From the NCBI GenBank assembly GCA_002453165.1, contig DKGH01000041.1, positions 1-16,517 on the forward strand: a DNA stretch of 16,517 bases. The letters are read 5' to 3'. Position 1 is the first letter of the stretch; each line of letters starts with the position of its first letter. Under the pieces are notes generated by a model, which was not told the DNA's origin, did not search any database, and worked only from the letters and a program-made list of their open reading frames with translations. Shown piece after piece: positions 1 through 5,556 of the stretch. The stretch is from Verrucomicrobia bacterium UBA6775 (GTDB taxonomy: Bacteria; Verrucomicrobiota; Verrucomicrobiia; Limisphaerales; UBA1096). Position numbers and translations under genes: made by a program.

Positions 1-786
1 ATCAGCTTCGACTACTGGGGCTACCACTACGCCACGGACGGCACAGGTGGTCGAGCCTATCAGGTTCGCCCGGATGGCAAGGGCAACTTCAAGATGCAGG
101 AATTGCTTAAGAAGACCGTGCGCCCGGTCTGCTCCAGTGGCATCCTTTCCAGCGATCATTTCCCGGAGGAAAACAACGGCAACTTCCTCATCTGCAACGC
201 CATCGGCTTTCTCGGCATCAAGCAGTACACCATGGAGTACGATGACGAGGGCGATGTCTGGGGCACCGAGACCAAGGATCTGCTCGTCTCCGGCGACCGC
301 AATTTCAGACCGACCGACTTCGAGATCGGCGGCGACGGAGCGCTCTATGTCTCCGACTGGCAGAACGTCATCGTCGGCCATATGCAGCATAATGTCCGCG
401 ATCCGAATCGTAACAAGACCCACGGCCGCATCTACCGCGTGACCTATGAGGGCCGCGAGCTTTCCAAAAAAATCAGCGTGGACGGCGAGTCGATCGAGAC
501 ACTGCTCGACCTGCTCAAACACCCGATTAACGGCGTGCGTCACCGCGCTCGGGTGGAACTTTCCGAGCACCCAAGCGACAAGGTGCTGGCCGCCACCGAC
601 AAGTGGTTGAAGCAGTTTAATCCCAAATCCAAGGAGGACGCTCACCACATCCTCGAGGGCCTTTGGGTTTATCAGCGCAACGACACTAAGAATGAGGCGC
701 TGCTCAAGACTGTACTTAGCTCTCCGGTGGAACACGCGCGGATCTCAGCCAAGACCGTGAAACAGTTCTGGGATCAGAACAAGTAA
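1..786 (+). CDS. PVC-type membrane-bound dehydrogenase, C-terminal fragment (5' end outside window)
   Basis: The frame is open from the first base, so the gene begins upstream; 261 residues and the TAA are visible. The first 140 or so residues are the end of a glucose/sorbosone-dehydrogenase-like beta-propeller of the kind found in PVC membrane-bound dehydrogenases (TIGR02604-like, DUF7133-like). The phrases YVSDWQNVIVGHMQHN and NKTHGRIYRVTYEGR are typical of these proteins. The remainder is alpha-helical (HPINGVRHRARVELSEHP) and looks like HEAT-type repeats. No CxxCH haem motif is visible, so either the usual terminal cytochrome domain is absent or this member ends after the HEAT region. The family is exported and thought to oxidise sugars or alcohols; the substrate is unknown. 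The next gene starts 18 bases downstream on the same strand, suggesting co-transcription. An internal ATG at 94 is not a credible start because the conserved fold extends upstream of it. Confidence 0.8.
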   Translation: MSFDYWGYHYATDGTGGRAYQVRPDGKGNFKMQELLKKTVRPVCSSGILSSDHFPEENNGNFLICNAIGFLGIKQYTMEYDDEGDVWGTETKDLLVSGDRNFRPTDFEIGGDGALYVSDWQNVIVGHMQHNVRDPNRNKTHGRIYRVTYEGRELSKKISVDGESIETLLDLLKHPINGVRHRARVELSEHPSDKVLAATDKWLKQFNPKSKEDAHHILEGLWVYQRNDTKNEALLKTVLSSPVEHARISAKTVKQFWDQNK

Positions 787-804
787 GGCAGATCAGTTAA
801 CCGA

Positions 805-2094
805 ATGAGCGTTTCCTTGAAGACTCAACTCAGGCCGCTTGGCCTGTTGATTGCGGCAGCCGTCGCTTGGCCAAGCGGGGCAGAGGCAGCAGGCCTCGTC
901 ACGCCCGGGGCCAAGCCGGTCAAGTTGGCAGGCGGATTCAAGTTTACCGAAGGCCCGGCCGTGGCGGCCAACGGTGATGTCTACTTTACCGACATCCCAA
1001 ACAACCGCATCCACAAGTGGTCGGTCGGCGAAAAGAAACTCTCCACGTTCGCTGAGGAATCCAACGGGGCCAACGGCCTATACTTTGCCGATGACGGAAG
1101 CCTCTACGCCTGTCAGGGCAATGCCAAGCGCGTGGTGGCCTACACCCCGGACGGCAGCGACACGAGCTCCTTGGCCAAGCGCTACGACGGCAAGAAATTC
1201 AACAAGCCAAACGACCTGTGGATCGATGCCAAGGGCGGCGTATATTTCTCCGACCCGAACTACGGCAACAAGGAACTGTCGCAGGACGGGATGCACGTCT
1301 ACTACATACAGCCGGGCGGCGGTGACGTGGTGCGAGTGGCGGATGGCTTCAAGACTCCCAATGGTCTGATCGGCACGCCCGATGGATCCACGCTCTACAT
1401 CGCCGACATTGGCGACGGCAAAATCTATCGCTACGCCATTCAGGAGGACGGTACACTCAAGGACAGGAAAATATTTTGCGAAAGCGGCTCTGACGGCATG
1501 ACGCTCGACCAGCACGGCAACGTCTACCTCACCGCAGGCAGCGTGAAGGTGTTCAGCTCCAAGGGGGAGCAGATTGCTGACCTGAAATTCCCCGAGCGCC
1601 CGGCCAACGTCGTGTTCGGCGACAAGGATTTGAAGACGCTCTACGTCACTGCGCGGACCGGGTTTTACTCGCTCGACATGGCGGTGACCGGGGCCAAGCG
1701 CGAGAAGCCGTTTCGCATCACCATCACCACCGTCGAGGATAAAATGTTGTACGACATCAAGGAGTTCAACGTAGAGACCGGAAAGTCGGTGATTCTCACC
1801 TTTAAAAACAAGGATTTCCCGCCTCACAACCTGCTCATCGTCAAGCCGGGCAAGGCCGACGAAGTGGCCAACCTCGCGATCGCATTGGGTAACGACGGCT
1901 TCGGCAAACAATGGCGTCCCGACACGCCAATGATCCTCTGGGGCTCAACGATGATCGACTACGACGAGGAAACGGTGATCAGCTTCACTGCGCCTCCACC
2001 GGGTGACTACCCCTACGTTTGCACCTTCCCCGGCCACGCCATGATGATGCGCGGAGTGATGAAAGTGACGCCAAAGGCGGAAAAGAAAAAGTAA
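805..2094 (+). CDS. Exported SMP-30/gluconolactonase-like propeller fused to an azurin-like cupredoxin
   Basis: This is a 429-residue two-domain protein. Residues 1-29 form a Sec signal peptide (hydrophobic LGLLIAAAVAW, cleavage probably after AEA). Residues about 35-295 are an SMP-30/LRE propeller; FTEGPAV (E49), KPNDLWID (N136), TPNGL (N186) and SDGMTLD (D230) match the usual metal-site positions of gluconolactonases. Residues about 303-423 are a cupredoxin: H341 in PPHN, then C406, H411 and M415 in YVCTFPGHAMMM give the Cys-X4-His-X3-Met spacing of azurin, so a type-1 copper site is expected. The protein should act in the periplasm, with lactone hydrolysis or sugar oxidation linked to copper electron transfer as an inference. 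It follows the dehydrogenase fragment by 18 bases and is closed by a terminator. No clear Shine-Dalgarno sequence precedes the ATG. Its signal peptide contains one copy of the window's repeated palindrome. Confidence 0.9.
   Translation: MSVSLKTQLRPLGLLIAAAVAWPSGAEAAGLVTPGAKPVKLAGGFKFTEGPAVAANGDVYFTDIPNNRIHKWSVGEKKLSTFAEESNGANGLYFADDGSLYACQGNAKRVVAYTPDGSDTSSLAKRYDGKKFNKPNDLWIDAKGGVYFSDPNYGNKELSQDGMHVYYIQPGGGDVVRVADGFKTPNGLIGTPDGSTLYIADIGDGKIYRYAIQEDGTLKDRKIFCESGSDGMTLDQHGNVYLTAGSVKVFSSKGEQIADLKFPERPANVVFGDKDLKTLYVTARTGFYSLDMAVTGAKREKPFRITITTVEDKMLYDIKEFNVETGKSVILTFKNKDFPPHNLLIVKPGKADEVANLAIALGNDGFGKQWRPDTPMILWGSTMIDYDEETVISFTAPPPGDYPYVCTFPGHAMMMRGVMKVTPKAEKKK
864..877. repeat. Palindrome CGCTTGGCCAAGCG in a signal-peptide coding region
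   Basis: Perfect 14-base palindrome, a full-length copy of the repeated element. It lies inside the SMP-30/cupredoxin gene, where it is read as AWPS at the end of the signal peptide. A weaker copy with core TTGGCCAA at 1171-1178 lies further along the same gene and is read as LAKR. Confidence 0.85.
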
Positions 2095-2114
2095 TGCGTC
2101 TTACAAATTTTCGA

Positions 2115-2143
2115 AGCGCTTGGCCAACAGCCGAGCGCTTTTT
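2115..2143 (+). terminator. Intrinsic terminator of the dehydrogenase/SMP-30 unit
   Basis: AGCGCTTGGC at 2115-2124 pairs with GCCGAGCGCT at 2130-2139 (ten pairs, one of them G-U) around the five-base loop CAACA, followed by a T run through 2143. It begins 20 bases after the stop codon of the SMP-30/cupredoxin gene. The left arm contains a TTGGCCAA octamer, so the stem is built from the window's repeated palindrome. Confidence 0.85.
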
Positions 2144-2159
2144 ATTTGAGAGAACAAAA

Positions 2160-2200
2160 CTTGGCCAAGCGCAAGGTAGGGACGGCTGTCCCAGCCGTCC
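2160..2200. repeat. REP-like palindromic element in a convergent intergenic gap
   Basis: GGACGGCTG at 2180-2188 and CAGCCGTCC at 2192-2200 are perfect nine-base arms around three bases. A copy of CTTGGCCAAG lies just upstream at 2160-2169. The unit resembles the dispersed REP-like hairpins common between genes in verrucomicrobial genomes, but only one copy is in this window, so its repetition cannot be shown here. It sits between two convergent transcription units. A run of A rather than T follows on the plus strand, so it is not an obvious terminator. Confidence 0.5.
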
Positions 2201-2260
2201 TAAAAAATAACTCTGCTGGCAAGCTCAGCGCTGAGGATTTAGTAGATCACTCCATAAGTC

Positions 2261-2279
2261 CGCTTGGCCAAGAGCTTGG
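2261..2279. repeat. Palindrome copy directly downstream of the YbjQ-like gene
   Basis: CGCTTGGCCAAGAGCTTGG contains CTTGGCCAAG (2263-2272) plus a second overlapping inverted pair, CCAAG...CTTGG. It begins just past the minus-strand stop codon at 2281-2283. It could fold in the YbjQ-like mRNA, but no T run follows on that strand, so a terminator role is uncertain. Confidence 0.5.
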
Positions 2280-2280
2280 T

Positions 2281-2595
2281 TTACTCGACGACTACGGCCG
2301 TGCCGTAGGCCATCATCTCGGCAGCGCCACCCATGACGACCGAGGTTTGGAATTGCAGCCCGATGACCGCGTTGGCGCCGAGTTCCTCCGCCTGTTCTGT
2401 CATGCGGTCGAGCGCCTGCTCTCGGCTCTCGGCCAGCAGCTTTGCGTACTCAGTCACCTCACCACCGACTAGGTTGCGCATGGCGGCCATGATATCCTTG
2501 CCGATATGACGGGCGCGAATGGTATTACCGCGCACTAGGCCAAGTGTACACACGACGTTTTTGCCCGGGATGTTCGGAGTGGTGACAACGGTCAT
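2281..2595 (-). CDS. YbjQ/UPF0145 family protein (putative heavy-metal-binding domain)
   Basis: A small cytoplasmic protein of the YbjQ/UPF0145 family. The N-terminal TTPNIPGKNV, the central NLVGGEVTEYAKLL followed by a helix rich in E, R and A, and ELGANAVIGLQFQTS followed by GTAVVVE are the conserved family blocks. Length (104 residues) matches the family norm of about 105. These proteins form pentamers and have been suggested to bind metals, but their biochemical role is not settled. I prefer the ATG at 2595: GAGAG lies at a suitable distance upstream and the protein then begins MTVVTTPN like relatives. An ATG at 2610 would add five residues and has no visible ribosome binding site. The preceding gene ends at 2612, so the two are almost certainly co-transcribed and possibly translationally coupled. 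Confidence 0.85.
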   Translation of the reverse strand: MTVVTTPNIPGKNVVCTLGLVRGNTIRARHIGKDIMAAMRNLVGGEVTEYAKLLAESREQALDRMTEQAEELGANAVIGLQFQTSVVMGGAAEMMAYGTAVVVE

Positions 2596-2611
2596 TTTTC
2601 TCTCGTTCATA

Positions 2612-2893
2612 TTAAATCTGCACGTCGATATATTTATCTGTCTTGGCGGCTTTTAGGCGCTGGAACAGCACTGTGAAAAACAGGATGCCCATTCCAATAA
2701 TCATCGTTGGGAAACCGAATCGGATGAACAGCGGGATCTTATCCTCCGGGTCGCCGCTCTCAACGAACTTGCCGTCTGTGACCATTTCCCAGCTAAGCCA
2801 AAAAGTGCCCACGCCGTATATTAGGATCAACCCCACCAAGAAGAAGATTTGGCCGAGGTTACTGCTTACTTTTGGTAATTCCTTCTCTGTCAT
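2612..2893 (-). CDS. Small membrane protein with two predicted helices, unknown function
   Basis: A 93-residue protein I do not recognise. It has two hydrophobic segments, about 15-35 (FFLVGLILIYGVGTFWL) and 59-79 (FGFPTMIIGMGILFFTVLF). They are separated by an acidic stretch, ESGDPEDK, that probably faces outside, giving an N-in/C-in hairpin; the C-terminal QRLKAAKTDK is basic and should be cytoplasmic. AAGG lies eight bases or fewer before the ATG, a reasonable ribosome binding site. It sits 70 bases downstream of the methyltransferase-like gene and its stop codon is one to two bases from the long-form start of the YbjQ-like gene, so these two form a tight pair. It may act as a membrane partner of the YbjQ-like protein; that is inference from position only. 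Confidence 0.75.
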   Translation of the reverse strand: MTEKELPKVSSNLGQIFFLVGLILIYGVGTFWLSWEMVTDGKFVESGDPEDKIPLFIRFGFPTMIIGMGILFFTVLFQRLKAAKTDKYIDVQI

Positions 2894-2963
2894 ACTGCCT
2901 TGATTGTGAACGCTGCCCTAAAGAGCAAAGGTCACTCCCGAGGAAGAAAAATCAAGGAGGAAG

Positions 2964-3650
2964 TCAGGCGGAGAGGTAGACCCGCCGGATGAACGGTTTC
3001 TCCACGATGTAGTAGAAGCCATAGATTCCGATGTGACAGGCGACGGCGTACCAAAGCCCAAAGGCAGAGCCGGTGACAATGGCGGTGCAGTAGGCGTGAA
3101 AATTGCCCACACCGTACATCGGGTTGGGAAGAAACTTGTACGGGCCGGCCGCAGTGAACTCGCCGTGTGCGCGGTCGAGAAACAGGTCACGAAAATAGTA
3201 GGTGTTTGCACCAACGATCCAAGTCGCCCAAAACTTGATACCGAAGCCCATCACGGTTAGCAGGGTGAACAGGCCCCACTTCAACACAGGCTCCAATTCG
3301 AATGCCTCGGCCTCGTGCAGGGCAGCCAACCCGATGCCGGAGCCAAGGTTGAAAAACATCACGCCGCAGATCATGTCGTAAACAGCGAGCGCCTTTTCCT
3401 CGCCGAGTTTTCGCATCATGAAATGCTTTATGTTGGTTCCAAGAATCAGGCTGATGCCTCCGTAGTAGAACAGCCATGTCCCGATCACAAATGGGAGGTG
3501 ATGACCGTTTTCACCAGCGTAATAGGCGATCCAAACCGAGAGGCCAAGCAGCGGAATCCACACAAACAGCATTCGGCCGGAGTCCAGCCGTAGGCCGTTC
3601 ATTGCGAAAAAGACATTGATTGCCTTCCACAGCGTCGTGAGAAAATTCAT
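2964..3650 (-). CDS. PEMT/ICMT-like integral membrane methyltransferase family protein
   Basis: A 228-residue polytopic protein with five or more hydrophobic segments. The C-terminal quarter carries the pattern of the phospholipid/isoprenylcysteine methyltransferase superfamily: GPYKFLPNPMYGVGNFHAY, in which a GPY...NPMY block precedes a membrane helix, and then a late EKPFIRR with the conserved Glu plus basic residues. Members transfer a methyl group from S-adenosylmethionine to lipid or prenyl-cysteine substrates at the membrane; the substrate here is unknown. NPM replaces the commoner HPM/HPI, so activity should not be taken for granted. A GTG at 3719 would add 23 hydrophilic residues, but its purine-rich upstream run abuts the codon too closely; the ATG at 3650 puts the palindrome copy at 3686 outside the gene. 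It follows the acyltransferase by 90 bases, and both may modify envelope lipids or glycans. Confidence 0.7.
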   Translation of the reverse strand: MNFLTTLWKAINVFFAMNGLRLDSGRMLFVWIPLLGLSVWIAYYAGENGHHLPFVIGTWLFYYGGISLILGTNIKHFMMRKLGEEKALAVYDMICGVMFFNLGSGIGLAALHEAEAFELEPVLKWGLFTLLTVMGFGIKFWATWIVGANTYYFRDLFLDRAHGEFTAAGPYKFLPNPMYGVGNFHAYCTAIVTGSAFGLWYAVACHIGIYGFYYIVEKPFIRRVYLSA

Positions 3651-3685
3651 TGGCGTGATTGGCGTATGCCGGAGGAGAGAGCCCT

Positions 3686-3697
3686 GCTTGGCCAAGC
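3686..3697. repeat. Palindrome GCTTGGCCAAGC upstream of the methyltransferase-like gene
   Basis: Perfect 12-base palindrome in the gap between the acyltransferase stop and the preferred methyltransferase start. If the upstream GTG at 3719 were used, it would instead encode RLAKQ near the N-terminus. Confidence 0.75.
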
Positions 3698-3740
3698 GCG
3701 CGGAGAATAACGATCGCACCCCCTCAGGGCAATGCGCTTG

Positions 3741-5462
3741 TCACTGGGATTTTTCGCGGGTTTTTCGGCCGTTCAACATGGCCCCCACCCAAGAGTAGCG
3801 GACTGCAAATTCATACACGGCCAGCAGCAATGCCAATGTGACGATGCAGATGCCAAGCAGCTTTACCCCTCCCGGCCAGGCGGCCTCCGCAATCCAGATT
3901 TGCAGCAGCATGGTCACTGGCAAATGGGCGATGTACAGCCAGTAGGAGGCATCGGAGAGGTAGCGCACTCTTGGGTTTTCGCCGGAGCAGTATTTTCGGA
4001 ACAAGCCGATCAGGCCGAAGATCATCAGCCACGCGTATAACGTACTGAGCACAGAACAAAGCAGGTTCCAACCTAGGAAGCCAGAGAGGGAGGAGGATTG
4101 TGTGGGCTCAAAAAGGCTGCCTCGCATTTCGTAGGCGTGGAGGCCAAGCAACAATACAGGCAGCGCCAACAGAAGCGTAACGGGCCAACGTCGCGCCCTG
4201 GCGTTTTCAAAAATATCCCGTCCAAAACAGGCGGCTCCGAAACCAAAAAAAACCGTGTAATAAAAAAACAACGGAGGCCACGGAATCGGGCTTGCGGCCG
4301 TGTCCGGCCCGAAGTCGGTGATCATGAAAAACTGCGGAATAGTCGTAAGAGGCACCAGCCAAAGAAGGCATCCTGGCCAGGTAACCATGCGTCCGTGTAG
4401 TGGTTTCCAGCCACGCTTGCGGGCCAGCCAGATGAATACCGCAAAGCCCAGCACCAGCAAAAACAGATAGTACAGGAACCAGAGGTGTTGAAATACTGGA
4501 AAAATGGTCAGCAGCCAAATAACCACGATGCCCTCAACCATCTTTTGGCCCGACATCGGCAGTTGGTTGACTAGGTTTTTCATGCCGGGCACGAACGGAT
4601 AAAACCAAGCAAGTGGTTCCTCCGTGTCCACAGGTCTGTATTTACCGCCATTTTCTTTCAGAAACAGGATCACCTCTTCGCGGTCATCGGGGAGTTGCTC
4701 TTCGTTCACCTGTATACCCATCATTTCTGCCAAAAGGATTGTGCTGAGCTCGTCCATCTTGGTGGTGGAAAGCGGTGTGTCGCCAAGGACGGTTTCTGCG
4801 TTCACATCCGCCCCGGCTTCGACGAGAAACTTCACCATGTCCGCGTTGCCAAATAAGGCGGCGGTGTGCAGGGCGGTCGAGCCTTCCTGATCCGTGGCGC
4901 GTGCATCCACTCCATGACGCATGAGCGCCTCCGCAGCCGGCACGCCTCCCGCTGCGGCGGCCCATCCCATAGGGGTCAGGCCGATCGTGTCCGGTTCGTT
5001 TGGGTCGGCTCCTTTTTTGATGTGCAGCTTGATCGCTGCCGCGTCGCCCACCCTAGCCGCCGCCCAGATGGAGCGGGAGCTGTCGGGGTTCGCCGCGGCT
5101 TCAACTCCGAACATAACGATTCCGAAAATAACCGGTGTGAGGATCGCGGTGTATATGACTAGCGGCAGGAGGATGCGCTTGCAACGGTGCCCCAGCAGTT
5201 TTTTTAGCCCGTACTTTTTCCACATCATCACCGTGAAAAATCCGCTCAAAACAAAAAAGAGCTGCATCCGAAACCCATGGATTGCATGCAGCAAAAAAAG
5301 ATAGAACGGCGACTGCGATACATCCTGTGCCGGCCAAACCGCCAAGGGAAGAGGCACGAGCGACATCATCCCGTGCAGCACAATGCCCAGCAGCATTGCA
5401 CCGGATCGCAGGGCGTCGAAGTCGTGGTAGCGGCGGTGTGTTGGGAGTACAGGAGGTTCCAT
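3741..5462 (-). CDS. Acyltransferase-3 (OpgC-like) membrane protein with an inserted ankyrin module
   Basis: A 573-residue polytopic protein. The N-terminus has the acyltransferase-3 hallmark DFDALR...H with R19-X10-H30, then FFVLSGFF (69-76), FQHLWFLYYLFLL (324-336) and a late SYWLYIAHLP (506-515). The family moves acyl or succinyl groups from the cytoplasmic to the outer face onto glycans. Between hydrophobic segments 3 (about 98-120) and 4 (about 308 on), where relatives have a short loop, residues about 128-275 form an ankyrin module: IWAAARVGD, LTPMGWAAAAGG, STALHTAALFGNADMVKFLVEAGADVNA, then an irregular last repeat ending DREEVILFLKENGG. The basic loop WKKYGLKK...HRCKR before segment 3 and RKR after segment 4 place the ankyrin part outside the cytoplasm by the positive-inside rule. 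The reading frame is uninterrupted. It lies behind the 5495-5533 terminator, so it probably has its own promoter, which I could not identify. The acceptor is unknown. Confidence 0.85.
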   Translation of the reverse strand: MEPPVLPTHRRYHDFDALRSGAMLLGIVLHGMMSLVPLPLAVWPAQDVSQSPFYLFLLHAIHGFRMQLFFVLSGFFTVMMWKKYGLKKLLGHRCKRILLPLVIYTAILTPVIFGIVMFGVEAAANPDSSRSIWAAARVGDAAAIKLHIKKGADPNEPDTIGLTPMGWAAAAGGVPAAEALMRHGVDARATDQEGSTALHTAALFGNADMVKFLVEAGADVNAETVLGDTPLSTTKMDELSTILLAEMMGIQVNEEQLPDDREEVILFLKENGGKYRPVDTEEPLAWFYPFVPGMKNLVNQLPMSGQKMVEGIVVIWLLTIFPVFQHLWFLYYLFLLVLGFAVFIWLARKRGWKPLHGRMVTWPGCLLWLVPLTTIPQFFMITDFGPDTAASPIPWPPLFFYYTVFFGFGAACFGRDIFENARARRWPVTLLLALPVLLLGLHAYEMRGSLFEPTQSSSLSGFLGWNLLCSVLSTLYAWLMIFGLIGLFRKYCSGENPRVRYLSDASYWLYIAHLPVTMLLQIWIAEAAWPGGVKLLGICIVTLALLLAVYEFAVRYSWVGAMLNGRKTREKSQ

Positions 5463-5494
5463 CGCAGAGCCGAAGAAACTTTGATCGGGGCGGT

Positions 5495-5533
5495 AAAAAA
5501 ATCAACCTTGGCCAAGCCTTGGCCAAGGTTGAT
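5495..5533 (-). terminator. Strong intrinsic terminator of the long envelope operon
   Basis: Positions 5501-5533 form a 33-base inverted repeat with 16-base perfect arms and a single central base, containing two TTGGCCAA octamers (5508-5515 and 5519-5526). Read on the minus strand it starts 24 bases after the stop codon of the CotH-ankyrin gene and is followed by seven T (5501 down to 5495). The transcript could form one long hairpin or two short ones, since each octamer is itself palindromic. Confidence 0.9.
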
Positions 5534-5556
5534 GAGAAATCGATGAGCTTGGGTTG

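Noticed and set aside
1078..1911. 277-residue open frame on the minus strand opposite the SMP-30/cupredoxin gene
   Set aside because: It is fully antisense to a gene with clear domains and copper ligands, and its translation has no recognisable motif; high GC content readily makes long antisense frames.
2146..2472. 108-residue plus-strand frame starting in the intergenic gap
   Set aside because: It begins in the terminator, runs through the REP-like hairpin and then antisense to the YbjQ-like gene; the VGTAVPAVL stretch is just the translated hairpin.
2964..3719. Longer methyltransferase-like protein from a GTG at 3719
   Set aside because: The purine-rich run abuts the GTG with no spacer and the added 23 residues are outside the family fold; it remains a possible alternative.
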